DNA of 64,000 nt from Arthrobacter sp. PsM3 (GTDB lineage: Bacteria; Actinomycetota; Actinomycetes; Actinomycetales; Micrococcaceae). The stretch covers positions 105,914 to 169,913 of the forward strand of contig NZ_JARUXE010000004.1 of NCBI RefSeq assembly GCF_030433895.1. Direction: 5' to 3'. Position 1 is the stretch's first letter. The number at the start of each line of letters is the position of its first letter. Under the pieces are notes generated by a model. It did no database searches, was not told where the DNA came from, and saw only the letters and a list, made by a program, of their open reading frames with translations. The position numbers were made by a program, and so were the translations under genes. Below are positions 1-8,586 of the stretch, one piece after another.

Positions 1-2298
1 GCGCTGGCGCTGGATTCGACCCTGCTCAACGAACTCCTGGGCCGGGTCGAGCTGCGCGAACTGCTCGATGCGAAAGTCATTGACGCCACCGAGCGGGAGC
101 TGCAGCGGCTCGCGCCGGACCGGAAGGTGCGCGGGCTCGAGGGGGTCGCGGACCTGCTCCGCCTGCTCGGCCCGCTGACCCCGGAGGAAGTCGCCGCCCG
201 GCTCGAATTTGCGGCCGAGGCTGCGCCGCCGGCAGGGACTGCCACGGCTGAGCTCGTCCCGTCCGAGACCGGCCCAATGCCGGGGGCCGCCGAGGCTGCG
301 GCTGGGCTTGCGGATGTCCCGGCCGCCGAACCGGCGGATCCGAGCGCGGCCCCCGTTGCCGATGCGTCCGCACATCTGGTGGCCCTCCAGCGTGCCAACC
401 GCGCCATCAAGGTCAACGTCGGCGGAGCCGAGCGCTACGCCGCGGTGGAAGATGCCGCCCGCCTGCGCGATGCCATCGGTGTCCCGTTGCCGATGGGGGT
501 GCCGCTGGCCTTCATCGAGCCGGTCGCCGATCCGCTGGGCGATCTCGTCTCGCGCTACGCCCGCACCCATGGGCCCTTCACTTCCGCCGAGGCGGCCGCA
601 CGGCTGGGACTCGGCGTCGCCGTCGTCGGCACGGCGCTGAAGCGGCTCGCCGCGGACGGCCGGGTGGTGGAGGGTGAGTTCCGCCCGCACGCCGCACCCC
701 CGCCGGCAGCACCGGTTCCGGGAGCTGACGACGGCGCCGGCGCCGGTGGTGGCGAAACGGTCCAAGGCGCGGGCGGCGGCCAAAGCGGCGGCGAAGCGGT
801 CGCGGGCGGCGCGGCAGCGGCGCAAGCCGCCCCCACAGCCCCGTCGCTGGCCGGCGTCAGTGAATGGTGCGATGCGGAAGTCCTGCGCAAGCTCCGCCGC
901 CGCTCACTCGCCGCGCTGCGGGCCGAAGTCGAGCCCGTGGATGCCGCCGCCTACGGCCGCTTCCTGCCGGCCTGGCAGAACGTCCGTGTCCCGGGCAAGC
1001 GCGGGCAGTCGGCGCTGCGCGGGCTGGACGGGATCATTACCGCCGTCGACCAGCTGTCCGGAGTGCCTGTTCCGGCCTCCGCCTGGGAACCGCTGGTCCT
1101 CGCCAGCAGGGTGGCCGATTACCAGCCGGCCATGCTCGATGAGCTCATGGCTGCCGGCGAGGTGCTCTGGTCCGGTGCAGGGGCGCTGCCCGGCAACGAC
1201 GGCTGGGTCAGCCTGCATCTGGCCGACTCGGCCGAGCTGACCCTGAATCCGGCGATCGACTTCGAGCCCGGTGACGCGCAGCAGCGGCTGCTGGACCACC
1301 TGCGCAACAACGGCGGCGGCTACTTCTTCCGGCAACTGACAGACGTCGCCGGCGGCATGGACTCGGTGCTCAGCGACCAGGACGTCGTCTCAGCGCTCTG
1401 GGACCTCGCCTGGGCGGGCCGGATCACGGGCGACACCTTCGCCCCGGTCCGGGCCATGATTGCCGGCGGCCACACCGCGCACCGGCAGGTCGCCCGCGCG
1501 CCGCGGGCCCGGGCCCCCAGGCTGAGCCGGCTGGGCCGCGCCCACGGGACTGGTTTGTTCGGATCCCCCGGTCTGACCGGAGGACGGTACGGCTCCGTCA
1601 CCGGGACTGCGCCCACTCCCCCGCTGGCCGCAGGCCGCTGGTCTGCCCTCCCCGCCCCCGAACTGGATGCCACCATCCATGCCCGGGCCACCGCGGAGCT
1701 CCTGCTGGACCGGTACGGCGTGGTCACCCGCGGTTCGGTCATGGCCGAGAATATCCTGGGCGGCTTCGGCCTGATGTACAAGGTCCTGGCCCGGCTGGAG
1801 GAAGCCGGCCGGTGCCGGCGGGGCTACTTCATCGAGCACCTTGGCGCGGCACAGTTCGCCGTTCCCGCGACGGTGGACCGGCTGCGCTCCTACGCCGAGG
1901 ACACCCAGCTCCACAAGCCTGAACCGGTGGCCCTGGCCCTTGCCGCGACGGATCCCGCCAACCCCTATGGTGCCGCCCTACCGTGGCCCGCACTGAACGT
2001 CGAAGCCGGAACAGGCCACCGTCCGGGCCGGAAGGCCGGCGCCCTGGTGGTGCTGGTCGACGGGTCCCTCGTCCTTTACGTGGAACGCGGCGGCAAGACC
2101 CTGCTGGCTTTCAGCGAGGACCCGGAGGTCCTGGCTGCGGCCGGTGCGGCCCTGGTCGGCGTGGTCACCCGCGGCGGGGTGGACAAACTGATCATGGAAA
2201 AGGTCAACGGCCACGGCATCCTTGACACCCCCATCGCTGCCGCCCTGGCCCACGCCGGGGCCTACTCCACGCCGAAGGGACTGAGGATCCGTGCCTGA
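1..2298 (+). CDS. lhr: ATP-dependent helicase Lhr, C-terminal part (5' end outside window)
   Basis: The frame is open from the first base, so the start lies upstream and about 765 codons of the C-terminal half are visible. Lhr-type proteins are large superfamily 2 helicases involved in DNA repair; the helicase core (Walker A and DEAD/H motifs) would be in the missing part. What remains looks like the Lhr C-terminal region: winged-helix-like stretches, a repeated His/Arg/Leu-rich helical section and a conserved end (roughly the last 100 codons, with the run TRGGVDKLIMEKVNG). A Gly/Ala-rich low-complexity insert lies at about 676-840. The stop codon overlaps the glycosylase gene behind it by 8 bases, suggesting co-translation of two repair enzymes. 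Family assignment is by recognition of the C-terminal region; the partial length limits certainty. Confidence 0.82.
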   Translation, partial: ALALDSTLLNELLGRVELRELLDAKVIDATERELQRLAPDRKVRGLEGVADLLRLLGPLTPEEVAARLEFAAEAAPPAGTATAELVPSETGPMPGAAEAAAGLADVPAAEPADPSAAPVADASAHLVALQRANRAIKVNVGGAERYAAVEDAARLRDAIGVPLPMGVPLAFIEPVADPLGDLVSRYARTHGPFTSAEAAARLGLGVAVVGTALKRLAADGRVVEGEFRPHAAPPPAAPVPGADDGAGAGGGETVQGAGGGQSGGEAVAGGAAAAQAAPTAPSLAGVSEWCDAEVLRKLRRRSLAALRAEVEPVDAAAYGRFLPAWQNVRVPGKRGQSALRGLDGIITAVDQLSGVPVPASAWEPLVLASRVADYQPAMLDELMAAGEVLWSGAGALPGNDGWVSLHLADSAELTLNPAIDFEPGDAQQRLLDHLRNNGGGYFFRQLTDVAGGMDSVLSDQDVVSALWDLAWAGRITGDTFAPVRAMIAGGHTAHRQVARAPRARAPRLSRLGRAHGTGLFGSPGLTGGRYGSVTGTAPTPPLAAGRWSALPAPELDATIHARATAELLLDRYGVVTRGSVMAENILGGFGLMYKVLARLEEAGRCRRGYFIEHLGAAQFAVPATVDRLRSYAEDTQLHKPEPVALALAATDPANPYGAALPWPALNVEAGTGHRPGRKAGALVVLVDGSLVLYVERGGKTLLAFSEDPEVLAAAGAALVGVVTRGGVDKLIMEKVNGHGILDTPIAAALAHAGAYSTPKGLRIRA

Positions 2299-3292
2299 GG
2301 GCGATTCGGTCTTCCGCGCCGCCGCCCAGCTTCATGCCGCGCTGGCGGGCCAGCAGCTCATCTCCTCCGACTTCCGGGTGCCGCGGTTCGCCACGCTCAA
2401 GCTGGCCGGCTGGACGGTGACCGAGGTGGTCCCGCGGGGCAAACACCTGCTCATGCGGCTGGAGGGCCCGGCACGGCCAGGTGGCGGCGGCCCCGCGGAA
2501 CCGGACCGGCTGACGATTCATTCACACCTCAAGATGGAAGGCACCTGGCAGGTCTACCCACCCGGTGGCCGCTGGCGGAAGCCCGGCTTCACCGCCCGCT
2601 GCGTGCTGCGCACCGCCGCGGCAGACGCCGTCGGGTTCTCGCTTGGCATCCTCGAAGTGGTCCGCACCTCCGAGGAGGATTCCGTGGTCGGCCGTCTTGG
2701 TCCGGATCTGCTCGGCCAGGACTGGGACCTGGCCGAGGCGGAGCGGCGGATCCGTGCCGCGCCGGAGGTCCCGATCGGCCTCGCCCTGCTGGACCAGCGG
2801 AACCTGGCGGGGATCGGCAACATCTACCGTTGCGAGGCGTGCTTCCTCTCCGGGGTGCACCCGGCGGCACCCGTCTCGGCCGTACCTGACGTGGCGGCCC
2901 TGATTAACGATGCCAAGGTGCTGCTGGAGGCCAACCTGGGGCCAGGCCGCCGGACCACCGTCCTGAACCCTCGTGGCGTCGCCGTCGGCCGGACCTCGGG
3001 GCTGCCCGGCTACTGGGTCTACCGGCGCGAACACCAGCCGTGCCTGAAGTGCGGAACACCGGTGCGGCACGGAGTCCTCGCCCGGGCCACCGGCACCGAA
3101 GAGCGCGACATTTACTACTGCCCGGCGTGCCAACCGGAGCCGGGCACGCCCACCGACGCTGGCACTGGTGCGGGCTCGAGCTTGGGAACTTTCGCGGACT
3201 CGGGCACCGCCCCGGCCAAAGCCTCGGGCACGGGCACAGGCTTCGGGCCAGTGCGGGGCGGTTCAGGGCGCGGCGACGGCTGGATCAACTGA
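2291..3292 (+). CDS. nei: Fpg/Nei-family DNA glycosylase (endonuclease VIII-like)
   Basis: Base-excision repair glycosylase/AP lyase that removes oxidised bases. The N-terminus is MPEGD: after Met removal, Pro is the Schiff-base nucleophile and the following Glu is catalytic, as in the Nei branch. The helix-two-turn-helix region carries LLDQRNLAGIGNIYR. A C-terminal zinc finger has C-x2-C (CLKC) and C-x2-C (CPAC). The start is GTG, 8 bases inside the upstream helicase frame. After the zinc finger the protein continues for about 50 residues of Gly/Thr/Ser/Ala-rich low-complexity sequence, which is not needed in the family; its final residues are encoded by a 37-bp sequence that recurs 206 bp downstream. 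The odd tail therefore may be a by-product of local rearrangement. Confidence 0.9.
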   Translation: MPEGDSVFRAAAQLHAALAGQQLISSDFRVPRFATLKLAGWTVTEVVPRGKHLLMRLEGPARPGGGGPAEPDRLTIHSHLKMEGTWQVYPPGGRWRKPGFTARCVLRTAAADAVGFSLGILEVVRTSEEDSVVGRLGPDLLGQDWDLAEAERRIRAAPEVPIGLALLDQRNLAGIGNIYRCEACFLSGVHPAAPVSAVPDVAALINDAKVLLEANLGPGRRTTVLNPRGVAVGRTSGLPGYWVYRREHQPCLKCGTPVRHGVLARATGTEERDIYYCPACQPEPGTPTDAGTGAGSSLGTFADSGTAPAKASGTGTGFGPVRGGSGRGDGWIN

Positions 3293-3294
3293 CG
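3258..3294. repeat. 37-bp direct repeat, copy 1 (end of nei)
   Basis: This segment, starting GCGGTTCAGG and ending TCAACTGACG, is identical over 37 bases to 3464-3500. Here it encodes the last residues and stop codon of the Nei-type glycosylase. Similarity continues weakly for a few bases past the end (ACACCG versus GCACCG). Confidence 0.95.
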
Positions 3295-3463
3295 ACACCG
3301 CGCCGGGCTTCGACTCAGGGCTGGGCTAGTCACGCCCGGTGTCAAGATCAGATCCACGACACGGCAAAAACCCTGCGTCACGATGATTACCGGAGGCTGC
3401 CGAATTCCGGCGTCGACAGGCAACCGATGCGTCGCCTGCAAGTTCCCGCGTCGCTAGGGTGCA
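3295..3463. other. Intergenic spacer between the two 37-bp repeats
   Basis: No open frame here looks like a gene. The spacer holds a 17-bp sequence (3399-3415, GCCGAATTCCGGCGTCG) that recurs at 5772-5788 in another intergenic region. No clear terminator with a U-run is visible. Confidence 0.6.
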
Positions 3464-3500
3464 GCGGTTCAGGGCGCGGCGACGGCTGGATCAACTGACG
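3464..3500. repeat. 37-bp direct repeat, copy 2 (end of yczE)
   Basis: Exact second copy of 3258-3294, lying 206 bp away. Read on the minus strand, it encodes the last residues and the stop codon (3469-3471) of the YczE-type membrane protein. The same DNA therefore serves as the 3' end of two convergent genes. Confidence 0.95.
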
Positions 3501-4098
3501 GCACCGGGACGGGCTTGTTCAGCTCCGGCACGGTGAACCGCGGCAGCAGCAGCTGCACCAGCGGGCCGATCGCGAGGGCGTAGAGCACGGTCCCGATGCC
3601 GACGGAACCTCCAAGCAGCCAGCCCGCGCCCAGCACCACGATTTCAATGCCGGTCCGCGACGTCCGGACGGACCAGCCCGTCCGGTGGGCAAGTCCGGTC
3701 ATCAGCCCGTCCCGGGCGCCGGGTCCCAGCCGCGCCCCGATGTAACAGGCGGAGGCGATTCCGTTGAGCACGATGGCCCCCGCGAGCATGCCGGCCTGCC
3801 CGCCGAGATGGGAGAACTCAGGGATCAGCGCCAGCCCGACGTCGGCGAAGACGCCCACCAGCACGGCATTGCACAGCGTGCCGATGCCCGGCCACTGCCG
3901 CAGCGGGATCCACAAGAGCAGCACGAGGAAGCTGACGATTACCACGATGGTGCCGATGCTCAGCCCGGTCTTGACCGCGAGCCCCTGGTGGAACACGTCC
4001 CACGGGTCCAGGCCGAGACCGGCGCGGATGAACATGGCCAGGGATATGCCGTACATGGCGAGGCCAATGAGGAGCTGAAGGAGCCTGCGGGTCATCAT
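3469..4098 (-). CDS. yczE: YczE/YitT-like integral membrane protein
   Basis: A 209-residue polytopic membrane protein with about five hydrophobic segments and the family's early motif GLGLDPWDVFHQG, followed by conserved GxRxGPGxRDGLMTGL-type residues. Its biochemical role is unknown. It is divergent from a MocR-type regulator; such pairs are known (YczR/YczE) and the regulator is thought to control the membrane protein. The start at 4098 is chosen because AGGATGGGG lies just upstream; the open frame extends back to 4353, but that part overlaps the regulator gene and is Arg/Ser-rich noise. The 3' end lies in the second copy of a 37-bp repeat. Confidence 0.85.
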   Translation of the reverse strand: MMTRRLLQLLIGLAMYGISLAMFIRAGLGLDPWDVFHQGLAVKTGLSIGTIVVIVSFLVLLLWIPLRQWPGIGTLCNAVLVGVFADVGLALIPEFSHLGGQAGMLAGAIVLNGIASACYIGARLGPGARDGLMTGLAHRTGWSVRTSRTGIEIVVLGAGWLLGGSVGIGTVLYALAIGPLVQLLLPRFTVPELNKPVPVPSVDPAVAAP

Positions 4099-4118
4099 GG
4101 TCCCCATCCTGCCGGAAA

Positions 4119-4157
4119 ACTGGCCTTGCATTCCATAGCCAGTTTGAAATACTGGCC
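4119..4157. promoter_or_regulatory. Candidate YczR operator and promoter region between yczE and yczR
   Basis: Three half-sites lie in the 61-bp divergent spacer: ACTGGCC at 4119-4125, the inverted form AGCCAGT at 4137-4143, and ACTGGCC again at 4151-4157. Two in the same orientation, 32 bp apart (about three helical turns), fit the direct-repeat operators known for MocR-type dimers. The hexamer AATACT (4148-4153) is a plausible -10 for the regulator, 6 nt before its ATG. Binding by the regulator is inferred. Confidence 0.5.
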
Positions 4158-4159
4158 AC

Positions 4160-5653
4160 ATGCCAGGATCCCTGAACCCCGGTTCGCTCGCCCGGTTGCT
4201 CGGCGAGTGGAACCTTGGTGCCGCCCCCGCGTACCGGGAGCTCGCCGACGTCGTCCGCCTTCTGGTTCTCGACGGCCGCGTCCCGCTTGAGGTTGCGCTG
4301 CCCAGCGAACGGGCTCTGGCCGCGACGCTCGGCATCAGCCGGACCACCATCACGGCCGCCTACTCGCTCCTGCGCGAGCAGGGCTTCCTCAGCAGCGGCC
4401 AGGGCAGCCGCGGCCGGACGGGCATCCCGAAGGCCAGTCCGCGGGGCGGCAGCGGCGGGGCGGACCTTAGCGGCGCCCCGGGTCTGGCCGTCCCGGACGG
4501 GATCCTCGACCTGGCTTATGCCTCGTTGCCGGCCAGCGGCGAGGTGGTGCACCGGGCGTTCGCCTCCGCCCTGACCGAGCTGCCGGCGCTGCTGCCCGGA
4601 TTCGGCTATGAAGCGCTCGGTGTGAACGCCCTGAGGGAGGCCATCGCAGAGCACTATGCGGCGGCCGGGGTGCCCACCACTGCCCAGCAGATTCTTGTGA
4701 CCTCCGGCGCGCAGCACGCGCTGAACATCGTGCTGCGTACACTGGCCGGCCGGTCCGACAAGGTCATGGTGGAGCATCCAAGCTATCCCAATGCCATCGA
4801 CGCCATCCGCGCAGCGGGCTGCCGGCTGGTGCCGGTGGCCATGCCCGCCGCCCACCCGGACGCCCGGTCCGGTGCGCGTCCGGGCTGGGATCTGGAGGCG
4901 ATTGAGACCGCGCTGATGCAGCAGCGTCCCGTAATGGCCTACGTGGTCCCGGACTTCCACAATCCCACCGGGCGGCTGATGCCGGATTCCCAGCGGCGCC
5001 GGCTGGTCCGCGCCGCCGCCGCAGCCGGCACGGTTCTCGTCGTCGATGAGACGCTCCGGGAGCTGAACCTCGACGGCGCCGCGTCCTCGCCGCTGGCGGC
5101 CTTCAGCCCCGCCGTCGTCTCCATCGGCTCCCTCAGCAAGTCCCACTGGGCCGGACTGCGGACCGGCTGGATCCGCGCCGACGAATCCCTGATCCAGCGC
5201 TTCGCCGCCGCCCGCACCACCATGGACCTCGGCGGCCCGGTGGTGGAACAGCTCGCGGCGGCGCACCTGGTCGGCGCACTAGACGAACCGCTGCCGGCGC
5301 GACTGGCCTCCCTGCGGGACAACCGCGACGCACTGCTGGACCTCATCGCCACGAGATTGCCGGGCTGGCAGAGCGAACGGCCCGTCGGCGGCCTCTCCGT
5401 ATGGTGCCGGCTTCCGGCCCCGATCAGCACGGCACTTGCCGTGGTGGCACCGGACTTCGGCATCCGGCTCGCGGCCGGGCCTCGCTTCGGCACAGGCGGC
5501 GCCTTCGAACACCACCTCCGGGTGCCGTTCACCCTGCCCCCGGAGCAGCTCGAAACCGCGGTTGCGGCGCTGCGTTCTGCCCAGGACAGGCTGGAGGCGT
5601 CCCCGCAGCTGCGGCGCAACCTCGGAGCCCCGCCCGCCGCTGCCATCGCCTGA
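4160..5653 (+). CDS. yczR: MocR-family regulator (GntR-type wHTH fused to aminotransferase fold), YczR-like
   Basis: A 497-residue transcription factor with an N-terminal GntR winged helix (about residues 20-95, including LPSERALAATLGISRTTITAAYSLL) and a fold-type I aminotransferase-like domain (about 120-480) that normally binds PLP. The PLP-lysine region is visible as SIGSLSKSHWAGLRTGW and the cofactor Asp region as YVVPDFHNPTG. MocR regulators use the aminotransferase domain as a ligand sensor, often for PLP-related compounds. The adjacent divergent yczE gene places it in the YczR group. ATG 4160 has no good ribosome site but a -10-like hexamer 6 nt upstream, so the mRNA is probably leaderless. 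Confidence 0.88.
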   Translation: MPGSLNPGSLARLLGEWNLGAAPAYRELADVVRLLVLDGRVPLEVALPSERALAATLGISRTTITAAYSLLREQGFLSSGQGSRGRTGIPKASPRGGSGGADLSGAPGLAVPDGILDLAYASLPASGEVVHRAFASALTELPALLPGFGYEALGVNALREAIAEHYAAAGVPTTAQQILVTSGAQHALNIVLRTLAGRSDKVMVEHPSYPNAIDAIRAAGCRLVPVAMPAAHPDARSGARPGWDLEAIETALMQQRPVMAYVVPDFHNPTGRLMPDSQRRRLVRAAAAAGTVLVVDETLRELNLDGAASSPLAAFSPAVVSIGSLSKSHWAGLRTGWIRADESLIQRFAAARTTMDLGGPVVEQLAAAHLVGALDEPLPARLASLRDNRDALLDLIATRLPGWQSERPVGGLSVWCRLPAPISTALAVVAPDFGIRLAAGPRFGTGGAFEHHLRVPFTLPPEQLETAVAALRSAQDRLEASPQLRRNLGAPPAAAIA

Positions 5654-5984
5654 TCCGGCGACGCTGCCATACGGATGCGCCGGCCGGGCGGCACAACCCG
5701 GCGACACAGCCCGGCGACAGGGGGTCCGGCGACGCGGACAGTTCCCCACGGGGCGCAAAATTCCTGGCGCGGCCGAATTCCGGCGTCGCCAGCGTCCCCG
5801 GGTGTCGACAGCCATATTGGGTGTCGGACGGCAGGCTGCGCCTCGCAGTACGGCGGGCCGGGAGTCCGCGGCGCCCATCACCGGAACCGACAACGCCTCC
5901 GGCGCATGGGGGCGGCTATTGCGTGCTCCCTTACCGGCCAGTGCATTCTCCCTCTCGGCCAGTGCGATCCCCCAAATAGCTGGG
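5654..5984. other. 331-bp convergent intergenic region with repeated motifs
   Basis: No gene is supported here. The octamer CCGGCGAC occurs four times between about 5656 and 5732. At 5772-5788 lies a 17-bp sequence identical to 3399-3415, preceded in both places by a similar A-rich stretch (GGCAAAAACCCTG versus GCGCAAAATTCCTG). It may be a copy of a small intergenic repeat family. No simple terminator stands out. Confidence 0.5.
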
Positions 5985-6669
5985 CTACGCGTACACCTTG
6001 TCGAGGAAGCCGCCCCAGGCCTTCGCCGTGGTTTCGGAATCACCGCTGCCGCTGAAGTCGTGGACCGTCATGCCGACCTTGGCGCCGAAGGCATTGCGTC
6101 CGAAGAACCGGTACAGCGTTTCCGCGGTCCGCAGGCCGAGGAAGTTCTCGTTGGCAAAGTCGACTTCACCCGAGAGTCTCCCCACGCCGTCGAGCTCCAG
6201 CTCCACAGCGCTGCCCGGCGCTGACCCGTCAACGCCGAGCGCCTTCTTGAGCCTTACAAAGCCGTCGGGCGCCGCCGAGGCGGGAGGGGCCTGGACGTCG
6301 GTGAAGACCACCGGCCGGCCGTCAAAGTACTTCAGGTACTGGCCAAGCGTGTGCAGGTAGAACTCGGTGTGCTTGCTGGCGCCGTCATACTGCTGGTCCC
6401 AGTCTTCGGCGAAGATGCCGCTGTGGACGTAGTGCAGCCGGGCGCGGCCGCCGTCGAGCGGTTCCAGCACGTGCTCCAGCTGGTTGAACCATCCGTCCGG
6501 ACCCTCCATCCGGGACACCAGGTGGGCCGGATACTCCTCCACGGTCCGCACCGCCGGCCACTCGTTGGTCGGGAACATCCACGCCGCGGTGCCCGCGGTG
6601 ACCGCCTCCCAGACGCGCTCCGGGGTGGCGGGCAGTTCGGTGTCGACAGTAATTTCGAAATCCCGCTTG

Positions 6670-6677
<8 letters not shown>
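5985..6677 (-). CDS. SRPBCC (AHSA1-type) domain protein
   Basis: A 230-residue soluble protein. The first about 145 residues fit the START/SRPBCC fold of the AHSA1 group: an N-terminal strand ITVDTELPATPERVWEAVT, a central W-x-E-H-V-L-type strand and a long C-terminal helix HTLGQYLKYF. The rest is a second, less typical segment ending near the stop. AHSA1-type proteins bind hydrophobic ligands or act as chaperone-like helpers; the ligand is unknown. Its ATG overlaps the stop of the upstream ArsR-type regulator by 8 bases, so the two form a co-translated pair. ArsR plus AHSA1-type pairs are common. Confidence 0.85.
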
Positions 6678-7329
<652 letters not shown>

Positions 7330-7335
7330 GCTTCC

Positions 7336-7365
7336 AGTGTGGCTACCGACAGTTTTAGTTGTCAA
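7336..7365 (-). promoter_or_regulatory. Promoter and palindromic operator of the ArsR-type gene
   Basis: On the minus strand TTGACA (7365-7360) and CACACT (7341-7336) are 18 bp apart, and CACACT ends 6 nt before the ATG. The inverted repeat GACA-N8-TGTC (7348-7363) overlaps the -35 element, as expected for repression. Regulator identity is inferred from position. Confidence 0.6.
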
Positions 7366-7492
7366 GAACTTTTTTATCGTCGGCAAGGGTCACGCCGCCG
7401 ACCCGAACCCCGCAGGCTGCCCCGACCCGGGGGAGCGCCCCCACCCGCGCGGCCGGCGGCCGGCCCGCGAACGGCGCGCTGAACCGGCAAAG

Positions 7493-7498
7493 TAGAAT
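7493..7498 (+). promoter_or_regulatory. -10 hexamer of a probable leaderless promoter (RluA-type gene)
   Basis: TAGAAT ends 6 nt before GTG 7505, so transcription would start at or next to the start codon. No ribosome-binding site is present. Confidence 0.55.
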
Positions 7499-7504
7499 GG
7501 ACCG

Positions 7505-8443
7505 GTGATGCAATCCCCCCTGCCCGTGCGCGACGGCGTCAACGCGACCCGTCTCCGCCTCCCGGACGAGGGCCCGTGGAACACTGCGATGGACTACATG
7601 ATGGACCGCTGGGGCCATATCGACCCGCAGGGCATCGAGGACCGCTTCGACGCCGGCGAGATCGTGGGCGAGGCCGGGATCTCACTGGACCGGGCCACCC
7701 CGCTGCGGAACCACACCTTCATCTGGTACTACCGCACGCTGCCACCGGAGATCCGGATCCCGGTGGAACTGAACATCCTGCACCAGGACGAGCACCTCCT
7801 CGTCGTGGACAAACCGCACTTCCTGCCCACCACCCCCGGCGGCACCTACATCCAGGAGTCCGCGCTGGTCCGGCTCCGGAACCAGCTGGACCTGCCGGAC
7901 CTCATTCCCATGCACCGGCTGGACCGCATGACCGCCGGAATCCTGCTGCTCTCGACGAATCCCGAGACCCGGGGCAAGTACCAGGTGCTGTTCGAGAAGC
8001 GCCAGGTCCAGAAGGAATACGAGTGTGTGGCCGCGGCCGAGCCCGCTCCCGGGCACCCTGCCGTCGGTTTCCCCGCGGTGGTCCGGAACCGGATGACCAA
8101 GTCCCGCAGCTACCTGCTCGCCGAGGTGATCGACGGCGAGCCCAACGCCGAGACCCGGATCGAGCGGCTGCGGACCTTTGACGGCCCCGACGGCGCCGCC
8201 CGGCGCCGAGCGCTGTACCGGCTGGAGCCGCACTCGGGCAAGACCCACCAACTCCGGGTGCATATGGCCTCGCTGGGGCTCGGGATCGTCAACGACGCCT
8301 TCTACCCGGAACTGCTGGACAAGGCGCCGGACGATTACTCGAAGCCGCTCCAACTCTTGGCACGCGGGATCCGTTTCGTGGACCCCATTTCCGGGGTTCC
8401 GGCGGAGTACCGCAGCGGGCTGGAGCTCAGCGAGGCACGCTAG
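7505..8443 (+). CDS. RluA-family pseudouridine synthase
   Basis: A 312-residue enzyme that isomerises uridine to pseudouridine in RNA, probably 23S rRNA or tRNA. The catalytic motif HRLDRMTAG contains the Asp nucleophile; upstream is LLVVDKPHFLPTTPGG, the usual start of the catalytic domain, and downstream GKTHQLRVHMASLGLGIVND. The N-terminal about 80 residues form a family-specific extension without a clear S4 domain. The start is either GTG 7505 or the next codon, ATG 7508. The exact target position cannot be read from sequence. Confidence 0.9.
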   Translation: MMQSPLPVRDGVNATRLRLPDEGPWNTAMDYMMDRWGHIDPQGIEDRFDAGEIVGEAGISLDRATPLRNHTFIWYYRTLPPEIRIPVELNILHQDEHLLVVDKPHFLPTTPGGTYIQESALVRLRNQLDLPDLIPMHRLDRMTAGILLLSTNPETRGKYQVLFEKRQVQKEYECVAAAEPAPGHPAVGFPAVVRNRMTKSRSYLLAEVIDGEPNAETRIERLRTFDGPDGAARRRALYRLEPHSGKTHQLRVHMASLGLGIVNDAFYPELLDKAPDDYSKPLQLLARGIRFVDPISGVPAEYRSGLELSEAR

Positions 8444-8493
8444 GCTCCCGCGCCGACGGGGCCTCCGGGCCCGCAAGCGGCCAAGCGGTCCTA

Positions 8494-8515
8494 GCGCCCA
8501 GGCGCCCAGGCGCCC
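8494..8515. repeat. Short tandem repeat (8-bp unit GCGCCCAG)
   Basis: Two full copies and a partial third of GCGCCCAG lie in the spacer between the pseudouridine synthase and the DedA-type gene. It may be prone to slippage; no function is apparent. Confidence 0.7.
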
Positions 8516-8574
8516 GTCTCGCAGCAGGGCCGCCTCGACCCCCGTCACGGAAGGGCGCCCGGCCGGAAGTGCGA

Positions 8575-8580
8575 TACCTT
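8575..8580 (+). promoter_or_regulatory. -10 hexamer of a probable leaderless promoter (DedA-type gene)
   Basis: TACCTT ends 6 nt before ATG 8587. This decides the start in favour of ATG 8587 over GTG 8569, which would lie upstream of the -10. Confidence 0.5.
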
Positions 8581-8586
8581 GTGCCC

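Noticed and set aside
4160..5266. Long minus-strand open frame opposite the MocR-type regulator
   Set aside because: Gly/Gln/Arg-rich shadow of the regulator gene; no ribosome site or family match.
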